64,000 bases of DNA from NCBI GenBank assembly GCA_942490925.1, contig CALNYX010000017.1:806001-870000 (forward strand), in the 5' to 3' direction. Position 1 is the first letter of the stretch; the number at the start of each line of letters is the position of its first letter. The notes under the pieces were generated by a model, which had not been told where the DNA came from, did no database searches, and saw only the letters and a list, made by a program, of their open reading frames with translations. The DNA is from CALNYX01 sp942490925. GTDB lineage: Bacteria; Chlamydiota; Chlamydiia; Chlamydiales; JAAKFR01. Of the stretch, positions 25,709-35,700 are shown one piece after another. The translations under genes and the position numbers were made by a program.

Positions 25709-26718
25709 TAAAACTGCTTCAAAAAGTCCATTCGATTCTCTTGGAATAATCGAATGTCTGAAATACCATAGCGCAACATGGCAATTCTCTCAATCCCAAA
25801 TCCCCAGGCATAGCCAGAATGTGTTTCTGGATCTATTCCTGCTGACTTAAGTACCTCGGGATGAATCATCCCTGCTCCTGCTACTTCTAACCAACCTGCT
25901 TTCTTACATACACTGCATCCTTTCCCTTCACAAATAATACAATGTACGTCTACTTCTACTCCGGGCTCTACAAAGGGGAAGTAACTGGGGCGAAAACGCA
26001 TTTTCACTTCACGCTTGAGCAATTTGGTGAAAAGCTCTTCTAGGGTGGAAAGTAGGTCGGAAAATGTGACGTGCTTATCAACGTAGAAGCCTTCGATTTG
26101 GTGAAAAACTACGTGGGAACGACTCGATATGTCTTCGTTACGGAAACATTTGCCTGGAGCTATTGCGCGAATCGGAGGTTTACCACTTTCTAAGACGCGT
26201 GCTTGGGTATTGGAGGTATGTGTCCGTAACAACCAACCTGGCTGAATGTAGAAGGTATCTTGCATGTCGCGCGCTGGATGGTCTTGGGCAAAGTTAAGCG
26301 CTTCAAAATTGTAGTACTCACTATCGATGTCTGGTCCGTACTGAACAGAAAACCCCATGCCTCGAAGAAGAGAAATTGCCTCGTTAAGCATTTTGACAAT
26401 CACGTGCTGATTACCGATGTCCTGGCGGATGCCGGGAAGGGTAACATCTATTTTTTCGGCCGCAAGCTGTCTATTGAGCTCCGCGTTCTCAAATTGATCG
26501 ATTGTTTGTTGAAGTTTGGCCGAAAGGCTCTCTTTCAGATCGTTGATCTGCTTGCCAAGCAAAGGTCGCTCCTCAGCCGAGGCTGAACGGAGCGACTGCA
26601 TCAAATTCTGCAGCTCGCCCTTCTTGCCGAAATATTTGACCCGCAAGGCCTCAAGCTCTTTAGAAGAACTGCACGCCTTGAGGTCATCCTCAAACTGCCG
26701 AGCAATGGTCTTAATCAT
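25708..26718 (-). CDS. pheS: Phenylalanyl-tRNA synthetase alpha subunit
   Basis: PheS charges tRNA-Phe as part of an alpha2beta2 enzyme; the beta subunit gene is not in the window. The protein has 336 residues with the N-terminal coiled coil (about 1-90) and the class II catalytic core: motif 2 FRNEDISSRSHVVFHQIEGF and motif 3 GYAWGFGIERIAMLRYGI. A CIICEGKGCSVC cluster occurs in the catalytic domain, as in other bacterial PheS. The start overlaps the rplT stop (ATGA). The order infC-rpmI-rplT-pheS matches chlamydiae. Confidence 0.98.
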   Translation of the reverse strand: MIKTIARQFEDDLKACSSSKELEALRVKYFGKKGELQNLMQSLRSASAEERPLLGKQINDLKESLSAKLQQTIDQFENAELNRQLAAEKIDVTLPGIRQDIGNQHVIVKMLNEAISLLRGMGFSVQYGPDIDSEYYNFEALNFAQDHPARDMQDTFYIQPGWLLRTHTSNTQARVLESGKPPIRAIAPGKCFRNEDISSRSHVVFHQIEGFYVDKHVTFSDLLSTLEELFTKLLKREVKMRFRPSYFPFVEPGVEVDVHCIICEGKGCSVCKKAGWLEVAGAGMIHPEVLKSAGIDPETHSGYAWGFGIERIAMLRYGISDIRLFQENRMDFLKQF

Positions 26719-27077
26719 GCAGAAGCAAGTGCTTTCTTCGCTTGAGTCACTACAGACTTGAAACCTTCAGGGTCGTGAATGGCCAATTCTGCTAGCATCT
26801 TACGATTCAAGTCGCATCCTGCTTTCTTCAAGCCGTCGATCAGCTTGCTGTAAGAGATTCCATTGATCTTTGCGCCAACGCCAATACGTGTAATCCAAAG
26901 TGAACGAAACTCGCTCTTTTTGATCTTACGGTGGCGCGTGTTGAACGCCAAAGCGCTCATCACGGCATTTTTTGTCTGACGAATATGATTCTTTCGGTCG
27001 CCGAAAAATCCCTTAGCACGTTTGATAATGCGCTTTCTACGACGACGCGATGCTGGTGAACCGGTAGCTCTAACCAT
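26715..27077 (-). CDS. rplT: 50S ribosomal protein L20
   Basis: This 120-residue basic protein binds 23S rRNA and is needed for early 50S assembly. The N-terminus MVRATGSPASRRRRKRIIKRAKGFFGDRKN is the expected positively charged tail, and SKLIDGLKKAGCDLNRKMLAELA the conserved globular part. It is 3 bp from rpmI and overlaps pheS by 4 nt. Confidence 0.98.
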   Translation of the reverse strand: MVRATGSPASRRRRKRIIKRAKGFFGDRKNHIRQTKNAVMSALAFNTRHRKIKKSEFRSLWITRIGVGAKINGISYSKLIDGLKKAGCDLNRKMLAELAIHDPEGFKSVVTQAKKALASA

Positions 27078-27080
27078 GAT

Positions 27081-27275
27081 CTATACCCCCATCATCTGCT
27101 TGTAGGTTTTCTCAAGACTTTTATCAACAAGACCTGGACGCGCTAAGCTGCGCTTTCTGTCTGATGACTTTTTCTCAAGCTTATGACGTCTAGAAGGACG
27201 GCGGCGGAGTAATTTCCCACTACCTGTCACTTTGAATCGTGACGCCACTGACTTATTTGTTTTCATCTTTGGCAT
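27081..27275 (-). CDS. rpmI: 50S ribosomal protein L35
   Basis: This 64-residue basic protein (MPKMKTNKSVASRFKVTGSG) has the normal L35 length. The start at ATG 27275 is preceded by GAGGAGAAA; the longer open frame to 27317 runs into infC and is not used. It is part of the infC-rpmI-rplT-pheS operon. Confidence 0.97.
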   Translation of the reverse strand: MPKMKTNKSVASRFKVTGSGKLLRRRPSRRHKLEKKSSDRKRSLARPGLVDKSLEKTYKQMMGV

Positions 27276-27286
27276 GATTTTCTCCT

Positions 27287-27796
27287 CTATTTCTTTCCAC
27301 CCGGGGCAAGTACACAAAAAAGACTGCGTCCCATCATTTTAAGCGGCGCCTCGACAGAAGCAACTTCTACCACTTCTTCGATTAAACGTTGTACCACTTT
27401 CCTTCCATTTTCTGGATAGGCCATCTCTCGCCCTCGGAACATGCAAGTCACTTTGACTTTATTTCCCTTTTCTAAAAACTGTTTCGCGCGCTTGATTTTT
27501 GTTGTCAAATCATGCTCATCAATGTTTGGCTTGAGCTTGATCTCTTTAACCTTCACCTGATGTTGCGCTTTTTTACTCTCTTTTTCCCGCTTTGTCTGAT
27601 CGTAGCGGAATTTTCCGTAATCAATAATCTTACAAACTGGAGGTGTCGCGGTCGGTGCCACTTCAACTAAATCAAGCCCTTGCTCTTGAGCTAGCGCTTG
27701 TGCATCTCGCGTTATCATCAGACCTAACTGCGCTCCATCTGCTCCGATGACACGCACTTTAGGGACCCGAATCTGCCGGTTCACTCGTAAATTCAA
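27287..27796 (-). CDS. infC: Translation initiation factor IF-3
   Basis: IF-3 binds the 30S subunit and monitors start-codon pairing. The protein has 169 residues: the N-terminal domain NLRVNRQIRVPKVRVIGADGAQLG, a lysine-rich linker, and a C-terminal domain with FRGREMAYPENGRKVVQRL. The most upstream possible start is TTG 27796, preceded by GGAG; an in-frame stop lies two codons before it, and no ATG occurs near. A rare start codon in infC fits the known autoregulation of this gene in other bacteria. It is the first gene of the L35-L20-PheS operon. Confidence 0.96.
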   Translation of the reverse strand: MNLRVNRQIRVPKVRVIGADGAQLGLMITRDAQALAQEQGLDLVEVAPTATPPVCKIIDYGKFRYDQTKREKESKKAQHQVKVKEIKLKPNIDEHDLTTKIKRAKQFLEKGNKVKVTCMFRGREMAYPENGRKVVQRLIEEVVEVASVEAPLKMMGRSLFCVLAPGGKK

Positions 27797-27819
27797 ATTT
27801 TATCCACTCCGTTTGAGTA

Positions 27820-27893
27820 TGGGATATAGCTGACTCGAACAGCTGACCTCCACGATGTCAACGTGGCGCTCTAACCAACTGAGCTAATACCCC
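27820..27893 (-). tRNA. tRNA-Val(GAC)
   Basis: The 74-nt cloverleaf on the reverse strand has acceptor GGGGTAT/ATATCCC (with a G-T pair), D arm AGCTCAGTTGGTTAGAGC, anticodon stem CCACG/CGTGG with loop TTGACAT (anticodon GAC), and T arm TTCGAGT. The discriminator is A; CCA is not encoded. It lies 23 bp upstream of the infC start. Confidence 0.96.
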
Positions 27894-27945
27894 GAGTAAA
27901 AAACGAGGATAATATGCTATACTACGGATTTATTCAATAGAAATC

Positions 27946-28479
27946 GTGCATCTTTCAATAGCAAAACAGAAATGGGAACACTATGTCCAGCCAGGAGATC
28001 TGGTAATCGATGCGACATGTGGTAATGGAAAGGATCTACTCTTCCTAGCTAAGCTCCTGGGCGGGAAGGGAAGTCTTGTGGCCTATGATATCCAAAAAGA
28101 GGCGCTAGAGCAAGCTGAGTTGACGCTAAGCTCTCTAAATGAGCAGGAGCGGTCAATTATCTCTTTGAAATTGGCCTCTCACGAGCACTTCACAGAAGAA
28201 AACGCGGCTCTCATTGTCTATAATCTTGGCTACTTGCCGGGAGGTGACAAATCGTTGACGACAATGACCGCATCGACACTGACGAGTTTAAAAAATGCAC
28301 TTACCACGCTTAAGCCTGGGGGATTGCTTTCGGTAACCTGCTATCCTGGGCATGAGGAGGGCGCAAGAGAAGCTCTTGCTGTACGGGCATTTTTTGAAGA
28401 ACTAGAGTGGCCAACCACCCATATCCCAGGAGCTAGGGAGCGAGCGCCACATCTATTTTTTGCAGTGCGTCCATCATGA
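27946..28479 (+). CDS. Class I SAM-dependent methyltransferase, YtqB/rRNA_methylase-like
   Basis: This is a 177-residue protein from GTG 27946 (VHLSIAKQKWEHYVQPGDLVIDATCGNGKD). The SAM-binding motif VIDATCGNGKDLLFLA and the downstream NLGYLPGGDKSLTT, GGLLSVTCYPGHEEG match the PF06962 family, recently linked to tRNA wobble-uridine methylation in Bacillus (YtqB/MnmM) as far as I recall. A C. trachomatis equivalent lies beside murB-nusB. It converges with folC, overlapping it by 47 bp. Confidence 0.88.
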   Translation: MHLSIAKQKWEHYVQPGDLVIDATCGNGKDLLFLAKLLGGKGSLVAYDIQKEALEQAELTLSSLNEQERSIISLKLASHEHFTEENAALIVYNLGYLPGGDKSLTTMTASTLTSLKNALTTLKPGGLLSVTCYPGHEEGAREALAVRAFFEELEWPTTHIPGARERAPHLFFAVRPS

Positions 28480-29470
28480 AAAAAGTGCCACAGACAACTA
28501 AGATTTCATCGTTGGCTGTAGCGAGCTTTTGTGCTTCCTCAAATGCTCCTGACGTGCCAAGCGGCAAGACTCGTGGGTGATCAACAAGCTGAAGATGCAA
28601 AGGACCTTGCTGCTTAAGGAATTTCTGCATAGATTCGACATCTTTGCCTTCGGAAAAGGCTGCCACAATACGGAATGTTTTGTTTGGAAAGGTCTGCTCG
28701 AGGCGTTGAAAAAGGGCGTGCATCCCTGGAAGGTTATGCGCAACATCATAGACAACTGATCCGTGTACTTCAAAACGGCACGGTGGAGCTTCAGTAATCG
28801 GCTCACCTAAATAACCGAGGAGTTCAAGTGCTGTTTGGGCAATGGCCTGATTCTCTTCTTCAAAGTGAGCAAACTCCCCTTCGACAACGAGCAAGGGACT
28901 TCCCTTGTCTCGCGCAACTCTTTCAAAGATATAGCGAGGCTTGGCGTTGGGCCCAATAACAACTGGGACTTTCTCTTTGATGATTCCAGCCTTTTCAAAA
29001 GCGATCTCTTCTAAGCTTTCACCAAGATATTGCATGTGATCATAACCAATTGAAGTGATGACACAGAGTTGAGGTTGAATAATGTTTGTTGCATCTAAAC
29101 GTCCACCCAGTCCTGTCTCAATCACAGCGCAGTCGACGCCCTCTTTTCTAAAATGTTGAAAAGCTGCTAAGGTGATAGTTTCAAAGTAGGTCATCTCATA
29201 GGGAAGTTCCAGGTCAAGATGATCGACAGGTTCGAGATTGATGCGCACGCGTTCTGTAATATCTGAAATGTGGGGCGAAGAAAAAAGTCCCACGCGTTTG
29301 CCCATTTTTTGCAAACCAAGCGCAATCTTCCAAGAGACTGAGCCTTTTCCATTGGTTCCTGCAACATGTATGGTAGGAAAGGCTTTTGAGGGACTACCAA
29401 GCGCTGCATCAATTTCCGCAATTCTCTCAAGGCCGAGTTTCATCTCTCGCATTTCATCGTTTGAGTGCAT
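28433..29470 (-). CDS. folC: Folylpolyglutamate synthase/dihydrofolate synthase
   Basis: FolC adds glutamate to dihydropteroate or folates. The start chosen is ATG 29470 (MHSNDEMREMKLGLERIAEI), 345 residues; an upstream TTG would add six. The P-loop HVAGTNGKGS (about residues 36-45), ETGLGGRLDATN and ITSIGYDHMQYLG are the family signatures. It is shorter than the E. coli enzyme (422), mainly at the N- and C-terminal ends. It overlaps the upstream PHP gene by 17 bp and the convergent methyltransferase by 47 bp. Confidence 0.93.
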   Translation of the reverse strand: MHSNDEMREMKLGLERIAEIDAALGSPSKAFPTIHVAGTNGKGSVSWKIALGLQKMGKRVGLFSSPHISDITERVRINLEPVDHLDLELPYEMTYFETITLAAFQHFRKEGVDCAVIETGLGGRLDATNIIQPQLCVITSIGYDHMQYLGESLEEIAFEKAGIIKEKVPVVIGPNAKPRYIFERVARDKGSPLLVVEGEFAHFEEENQAIAQTALELLGYLGEPITEAPPCRFEVHGSVVYDVAHNLPGMHALFQRLEQTFPNKTFRIVAAFSEGKDVESMQKFLKQQGPLHLQLVDHPRVLPLGTSGAFEEAQKLATANDEILVVCGTFFMMDALQKIDVALAP

Positions 29471-30254
29471 CGAATGTCTCCTTCCCAACCCAAGAAGTAC
29501 CGAGCTGATTTTGAGGTTTCACGCTGCCATGGTAGTCTGAACCACCGGTAATAAGCCAGTTCTTTTCTTTGGCAATATTGACCCACTTCTGCTCTTGGTT
29601 GGGCGCAAATCTAGCATAATATCCTTCCAAACCATCAAAGGGTTGCTGCAGCACAAAGTTGATGGTCGCGCGTTTTTTCAGTAGATGTGGATGGGCTATC
29701 ATCGCTTTGCCATTGCCTGCGTGAATCGTTTCAATTGTCTCTTCAACACTCACCGGTGTGCCCGGATCATAGGCTAGCTTCCCTTCACCTAAATAACGAT
29801 CAAAGGCCTCTTTAATTGTCTTCACAACTCCTTGCTTCATGAGTAGCAGGGCGATGTGTGGTCGGCCAATTGTCTTGCCAGTCAGCTCCTCGGGATTGAG
29901 ATGAATTCCCATGCCGTCGAGTTTTTCCAAGATATTGCTGTTGCGCTCTTGTCGTCTTGTCTGATGCCGTTGACAAAGAGCTTGTATTGCAGGACTATCC
30001 AATGAAAATCCGTAGCCAAGAATGTGCACCGGATCTCCTTGATAGCTGGCTGAAAACTCAACACCAACGAGCAGTGGAAAGTCTTTGGTAGCAGCATAAG
30101 GGAAAGCAACCTCATAAGCACCAACTGTATCATGATCAGTGATTGAAAGTCCGGATAGACCTGATGCAATTGCCAAATCGATCAGTTGTTGCGGTGTGTC
30201 TGTGCCATCGGAATAACAGCTGTGGCAGTGTAGGTCGGCTCTAAATGTTGTCAT
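29454..30254 (-). CDS. PHP-domain phosphoesterase (YciV/RNase AM-like)
   Basis: This 266-residue metal-dependent phosphoesterase has motif I DLHCHSCYSDG (about residues 6-16), SITDHDTVGAY, GVEFSA, HILGYGF and a C-terminal GGSDYHG, all in the order of the PHP family. Related proteins hydrolyse 3',5'-nucleotide phosphates or trim RNA ends; the substrate here is not evident. It overlaps murB upstream and folC downstream by a few bases, so it is operonic. Confidence 0.9.
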   Translation of the reverse strand: MTTFRADLHCHSCYSDGTDTPQQLIDLAIASGLSGLSITDHDTVGAYEVAFPYAATKDFPLLVGVEFSASYQGDPVHILGYGFSLDSPAIQALCQRHQTRRQERNSNILEKLDGMGIHLNPEELTGKTIGRPHIALLLMKQGVVKTIKEAFDRYLGEGKLAYDPGTPVSVEETIETIHAGNGKAMIAHPHLLKKRATINFVLQQPFDGLEGYYARFAPNQEQKWVNIAKEKNWLITGGSDYHGSVKPQNQLGTSWVGKETFDALKR

Positions 30255-31113
30255 TGTAGGGAATATAACGGATTTCTTCTTCTAATTGAATCCCTTTTTC
30301 ATGATAGACGCGCTCTTTGACCTGCTCGATGAGTGTAAGTACATCTTGAGCACTCCCTTTTTCATCATTGACGATGAAATTTGCGTGCATCTGCGAAACT
30401 GATACGCCGCCGACGCGCAATCCCTTCAAGCCTGCCTGTTCAATCAATTGACCAGCCGCAGGTCCAGGATTACGAAAGATGCAGCCGGCTGATTTCATCC
30501 CATAGGGTTGCGTTTCTAATCGGTAGTCAATGATCTTTCGCTGGTCAGCTTTTGCGCTCGTCGAAGGCTGCAGAGTGAAGGTCCCTTCAACGATTGCTCC
30601 GCGCATTTTTTGGAATGAAGAGGTGCGATAGGAAAATTCAAGCTCTTGTTTTTGAAATGTTTGTAGCTCCCCTGTCCGGTTCACAAAACGGACTTGGGTC
30701 AAGCAATCCCCTGTCTCTTGCCCATTTGCCCCTGCGTTCATGTAAATGGCGCCGCCAACAGTTGCGGGAATGCCTGCTGCAAATTCGAGACCTGTATAGT
30801 TTTGTTTGGCGGCCATGGTGCCAAGACGAGGAAAGCTCAGACCGCTACCAACGCAGAAGGTGTTGGAGATCTGCTTACAATGTGTAATTTTATTCAGAAT
30901 CACAAGCCCATTGAATCCACGATCATCGAACAGAGCATTCGACCCCTTACCCAAAATAAACAGAGGTAGATCTTGAGCTTCACGCAGCATCTGCTGTATC
31001 GCTTCAATGGTTGTCGCTTCTGCAAAAAAACGGGCCGGTCCCCCAATTCCAAAGGTTGAGACCTCAGATAACAGCTTCCCCTTCTTGTGGGGAAAGTTCA
31101 TGGAGGATGGCAT
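30241..31113 (-). CDS. murB: UDP-N-acetylenolpyruvoylglucosamine reductase MurB
   Basis: MurB is the FAD enzyme that makes UDP-MurNAc, the second committed step of peptidoglycan synthesis. It has 290 residues (286 if ATG 31101 is used). FAD-binding features include STFGIGGPARFFAEA, ILGKGSNALFDDRGFNGLVI and GIPATVGGAIYMNAGANGQE; the catalytic serine lies in SAGCIFRNP and the late glutamate region in LRVGGVSVSQMHANFIVN. Length fits the short MurB type lacking the extra E. coli domain. It overlaps the nusB 3' end by 38-50 bp. Confidence 0.96.
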   Translation of the reverse strand: MPSSMNFPHKKGKLLSEVSTFGIGGPARFFAEATTIEAIQQMLREAQDLPLFILGKGSNALFDDRGFNGLVILNKITHCKQISNTFCVGSGLSFPRLGTMAAKQNYTGLEFAAGIPATVGGAIYMNAGANGQETGDCLTQVRFVNRTGELQTFQKQELEFSYRTSSFQKMRGAIVEGTFTLQPSTSAKADQRKIIDYRLETQPYGMKSAGCIFRNPGPAAGQLIEQAGLKGLRVGGVSVSQMHANFIVNDEKGSAQDVLTLIEQVKERVYHEKGIQLEEEIRYIPYNDNI

Positions 31114-31462
31114 TGATAAAGTTTCCTGCTTCTGGTGTACTAAATTTCTTTGCGAGTCGAATCGCCTCTTTCATGACAAGAGCTGGGGGCTCTATTGCCA
31201 TCTCGTGAAGGGCAAAACGTAAAATGTTTTTTTCGATAGTCGGAATGCGATCCAAGGCATACTCTTTTGAGGTAGCAGCAATTTTTTGATCGAATTGATC
31301 ACGCTGCTTCCAAATCAGCTGAGCCAACTCAAATCCCTCACGCGCTTTGCTACGCGCCACTGCTGCCTTCTGCATAACAAAAGGAATTACAGACTCATCT
31401 CCCCCCATATCGAGAGAGAAAAGGAGCTGCAAAACAATTTCTCGGAATTTTTGTGGTGCCAT
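31064..31462 (-). CDS. nusB: Transcription antitermination factor NusB
   Basis: NusB pairs with ribosomal S10 (NusE) in rRNA antitermination. The start at ATG 31462 (MAPQKFREIVLQLLFSLD) gives 132 residues, the normal size; ATG 31471 three codons upstream is also possible. The much longer open frame reaching 31696 runs antisense through the efflux adaptor gene and is spurious. The conserved C-terminal ALVMKEAIRLAKKFSTPEAGNFINAIL is present. The nusB-murB overlap follows chlamydial order. Confidence 0.94.
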   Translation of the reverse strand: MAPQKFREIVLQLLFSLDMGGDESVIPFVMQKAAVARSKAREGFELAQLIWKQRDQFDQKIAATSKEYALDRIPTIEKNILRFALHEMAIEPPALVMKEAIRLAKKFSTPEAGNFINAILHELSPQEGEAVI

Positions 31463-31547
31463 GCCAAGCATTATACAGATTTTCGGAGAAAATATATATT
31501 CAAATAATTCATTGATTTTTTTCAGATAAGCTGTCATGCCAAGACAT

Positions 31548-32723
31548 ATGAGAATCTCTCTACTTTTACTTCTTTTCCCCTTTCTAATCGTGGGATGTGA
31601 ATCGAAAAAAGAGCCGCCACCTCCACCTGTCGGTGTGACTGCTTTTTGCGTGCAGCCACACGTCATCCCGGCCGAACAGACCTTTGTTGGAGTCATTAAA
31701 AGCTCACACCCTGTTGAAATTCGAGCGCGGGTTGAAGGTTATCTGCTGAGTATCAATTACGTTGAAGGAGCAATGGTTAATGAAGGCGATCTACTTTTCC
31801 GCCTTGACCCAAAGCCCTTTGAAGCCGACCTTGAAGAAGCTAAAGGTGAACTTTCAAGACAAGAAGCCATTTTGTGGCGGGCAAAGCGTTCTTTGGATCG
31901 CATCGAACCACTCTTTGAGCAAAATGCGGCAAGCCAACGTGATTTAGATCTCGCCATTTCGCAGGTGTTGACTGCTGAAGCTGCTGTCATTGAAGCCAAA
32001 GCAAATGTGGAGAAAGCAGAACTCAACTTGGGCTATACATATGTTCAGTCCCCGATTAAAGGCTGGGCTGGACGTGCTATCTTTCGCGAAGGAACCTTGA
32101 TTACTCCTTCTGTAAATGGCTTACTTACAAATGTTTCAGTAATCAATCCAATTTGGGTTGACTTCGCCATATCAAGCAATGAATTACTTGAAGGAAGGGC
32201 AGAGGGCAAGCAACATCGTTTAACACTACCACCTCAAGATCAATATGTTGTATCTCTTGAACTTTCAGATGGCTCAACCTATCGCTATAAGGGCTATCTC
32301 AATTTCACTTCTCCCACACTGGACCCGAGAACTGGTACCATGCGTATACGAGCAACCTTTTCTAACCCCGATAACGAGTTGCTTCCGGGGCAATTTGTCA
32401 ATGCAACGGTTTCAGGCGCCTACTATCCAGATGCGTTGATTGTACCACAAGCCTCTGTTTTTCAAGGTAGACGAGGCATGTATGTCTTTGTCATCAATAA
32501 AGATGACTCTGTGGAAATTCGCAATGTTCAAACAGGTGCGTGGTACAAAGACTACTGGATCATTACTGAAGGGTTAAAACCTGGTGATGTTGTTGTCGAC
32601 CAAGGAACAAACAAAGTGCAAAATGGCTCGCACGTCAAAGTGCTCTCAATGAGTTCATATGATGGAGAGCCGCCAAAAGAACAAATGCCTCCCCAAAGGA
32701 CACTTGTAAGGAATTTTGAATGA
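31548..32723 (+). CDS. RND efflux periplasmic adaptor lipoprotein (AcrA/MexA type)
   Basis: This membrane-fusion protein bridges the inner-membrane pump and outer-membrane channel. The start at ATG 31548 (MRISLLLLLFPFLIVGCES) gives a lipoprotein signal with lipobox IVGC; the mature protein is about 375 residues. The order is barrel-sandwich half (VEIRARVEGYLLSINYVEGAMVNEGDLLFRLDPKPFEADLEEAKGEL compared in parts), an alpha-hairpin rich in Glu/Ala, second lipoyl half (GYTYVQSPIKGWAGRA), then beta-barrel and proximal domains. It overlaps the pump gene by 4 nt. nusB is divergent, 85 bp away. Confidence 0.93.
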   Translation: MRISLLLLLFPFLIVGCESKKEPPPPPVGVTAFCVQPHVIPAEQTFVGVIKSSHPVEIRARVEGYLLSINYVEGAMVNEGDLLFRLDPKPFEADLEEAKGELSRQEAILWRAKRSLDRIEPLFEQNAASQRDLDLAISQVLTAEAAVIEAKANVEKAELNLGYTYVQSPIKGWAGRAIFREGTLITPSVNGLLTNVSVINPIWVDFAISSNELLEGRAEGKQHRLTLPPQDQYVVSLELSDGSTYRYKGYLNFTSPTLDPRTGTMRIRATFSNPDNELLPGQFVNATVSGAYYPDALIVPQASVFQGRRGMYVFVINKDDSVEIRNVQTGAWYKDYWIITEGLKPGDVVVDQGTNKVQNGSHVKVLSMSSYDGEPPKEQMPPQRTLVRNFE

Positions 32724-35700
32724 TTTCGAAATTTTTCATTCAGCGCCCTATCTTTGCCAGTGTGATCTCTATTTTGATCGTGGCGCTTGGTATTGTGGCG
32801 CTCGTTGCCCTACCAGTTGAGCAATACCCTAACATGACCCCGCCCCAAATTCAGGTAACTGTCAACTACCCTGGTGCAAGCGCACGTACTATTGCCGATG
32901 CCGTTGCAGCTCCACTTGAAGATCAGATCAATGGTGTAGATAGCATGATCTACATGTATTCTGAGAGCTCTTCAAGTGGTAATCTCACGCTCAATATCTT
33001 CTTCGAACTCGGCGCCGATATCGATACAGCTTTGAATAATGTTCAAGATCGCGTTGATATTGCGATGTCACAACTTCCAGAAGAAGTTCAACGTGAAGGC
33101 GTGATGGTTCGCAAGCAGACACCCACAATCTTATTGATTGTTGCTGTGAATTCTGCTGATGAGAAGTTTAGTGAACTCTACATCAATAACTACGCAACCA
33201 TTCACATTGCCGATGAGCTACAAAGACTTCCAGGCGTCAGTAACGCCGACGTTGTCAACGCGCGCAACTACTCAATGCGCGTTTGGCTCCGCCCAGATGA
33301 GATGGCTCAGCTCGGTCTGACCACTAATGATGTTGTCCAAGCGATTCAAGAGCAAAACATGGACTACCCCATTGGCCAGCTCAATCAACCCCCTACAACC
33401 TCCTTTGTCTCCCTTGCCCTCCCTGTTACGGGTGTTGGCCGTCTCACTGAACCTCAGGAATATGAGAACATCATTTTGCGCGCCACTCCCGATGGTGCAA
33501 CCGTGCGCATTAAAGACGTAGGACGTGTAGAACTCGGAGCTCAAGACTATAGCGTTATCGGTGAGATGAAAGGAGAGCAGACTGCCCTCATTGCTGTCTA
33601 CCAAGAGTATGGCGCCAACGCTCTTGATGTTGCCAAAGAGGTGAAGCAAACCGTTGCCAAACTCTCAAAGCGTTTCCCTCCAGGCATCGAATACTCCATT
33701 CCGTATGACACCACAACCTTCATCAAAATCTCCATTCGTGAAGTGGGACGCACCCTTTATGAAGCGGCATTTCTAGTCGCCCTTGTCGTATTAATTTTCC
33801 TTCAAAGCGTGCGCGCAACGATCATTCCTGTGATTGCAATGATCGTTTCAATCATCGGCACCTTTGCAGGAATGTACCTACTTGGATTCTCACTCAACAC
33901 ACTCACCTTATTTGGACTCGTGCTCTCTATTGGGATTGTCGTCGATGATGCCATTGTTGTGGTTGAAAATGTCGAGCGTAACATGCGTCTGCGTGGCCTC
34001 GCAGCAAAAGAGGCTGCTCTGATTGCCATGCAAGAGGTCTCAGGACCTATTGTCGCAATTGTATTTGTCCTCTGTGCTGTGTTTATCCCCGTCGCATTTC
34101 TTGGCGGTATTGCTGGGCAACTCTACAAACAATTTGCTATGACAATTGCCATCTCCGTGATTTTTTCAGGCATTGTAGCGCTCACATTTAGCCCCGTACT
34201 TGCAGCGCTGCTCTTCAAAAAGCAGCATAAACCCTCCAAATTAGCCGACATGTTCAATCGCTTCTTGGACAAATGCATCAATGGCTATCTCAAAGGGGTT
34301 GCATTTATTCTAGACCACCCAATTCCTGCTCTTTGTGGCTTTGCTGGCGTCCTTGGATGTATCGTCTTTTTCTTTATCATTATTCCAACAAGCCTGGTCC
34401 CTCAAGAGGATCAAGGCTATCTCTTTACCTTTGCCAAACTTCCAGATGGAGCAAGTCTCGATCGCACAGAACAGGTGACTGAAAAAGTTGAACCGATTGT
34501 AATGAAAAACCCTGCCGTTCAAAACTTTGTCTCCATCACCGGTTTCAGCCTGCTAGAAAACCTCAATCGCGCGAATGTCGGCACTTACTTTGTTGTCCTC
34601 GAAAACTGGGATAAGCGAAAAACCAAAGCAATGAAAGCAGAAGGCGTGCTCAAGTCGCTCTCCAAAGAGTTTGCAGGAATTCCTGAAGGCGATGTTGTTG
34701 CAATGAATCCCCCTGCGATACAAGGCCTTGGAACAACGGGAGGATTTGAATTTTGGATTGTTAATGAAGGAGATGGTGGTCCTCAAGCACTCCAGGAATT
34801 GACTGATACATTCATCAAAAAAGCAAGCGAACGTCCTGAACTGGCAGGTTTAAGCACCTCTATGCAAGCCAATGGGATGCAAATCTTTGCCGACCTTGAT
34901 CGCACTAAAGCACGTGCTCTGGATGTTTCAATAGGTGATGTCTACCAAACCCTGCAAAGCCTGCTTGGCTCTGTCTATGTGAACAACTTCAACAAATATG
35001 GGCATGTCTTCCAAGTGATTGTTCAAGCTGAACCACAATACCGCGCAACCCTTGAAGATGTTGGCAATATCTACGTCCGCTCTGCAACTGACAATATGGT
35101 CCCTCTCAAATCCTTGATCAACTTCCAAAACACCGACGGCATCAACCTTGTCAGTCACTTCAATAACTTCCCTGCCGCTAAAGTGATTGGTGGAGCAGCT
35201 CCTGGTTATAGCTCTGGCCAAGCGATTAAAATCATGGAATCGATTGCAGATGAGACCTTTCCTCCTGACGTCAACTATGCATGGAGTGGAGCTGCTTACC
35301 AAGAGCTCTCGACTGGCGGCTCCTCATTTGGAATGATCATTGCCGCTTTGGGTCTTGTCTTTCTGATTTTGTCGGCCCTTTATGAAAGATGGTCGCTTCC
35401 CGTTGCCATTTTGCTCGGTGTCCCTTTTGGGACACTTGGCGCACTCATTGCCATCTGGCTTCGCGGCATCGACAATGATGTCTACTTCCAAATTGGGCTT
35501 GTCACGCTCATTGCCCTTGCAGCTAAAAATGCAATCTTAATCGTTGAATTTGCAATTCAAGCGCGCGCCGAGGGAAAATCTGCGCGTGATGCAGCTCTAG
35601 AAGCGGCGCGGCAACGTTTCCGCGCCATTATAATGACCTCATTCACCTTCATTTTTGGGGTCTTCCCGCTCGTTATCAGCTCAGGTGCTGGCGCTGCGAG

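Noticed and set aside
31463..31696. 78-codon N-terminal extension of nusB
   Set aside because: It is antisense to the signal peptide and start of the efflux adaptor gene, and NusB has its usual size without it.
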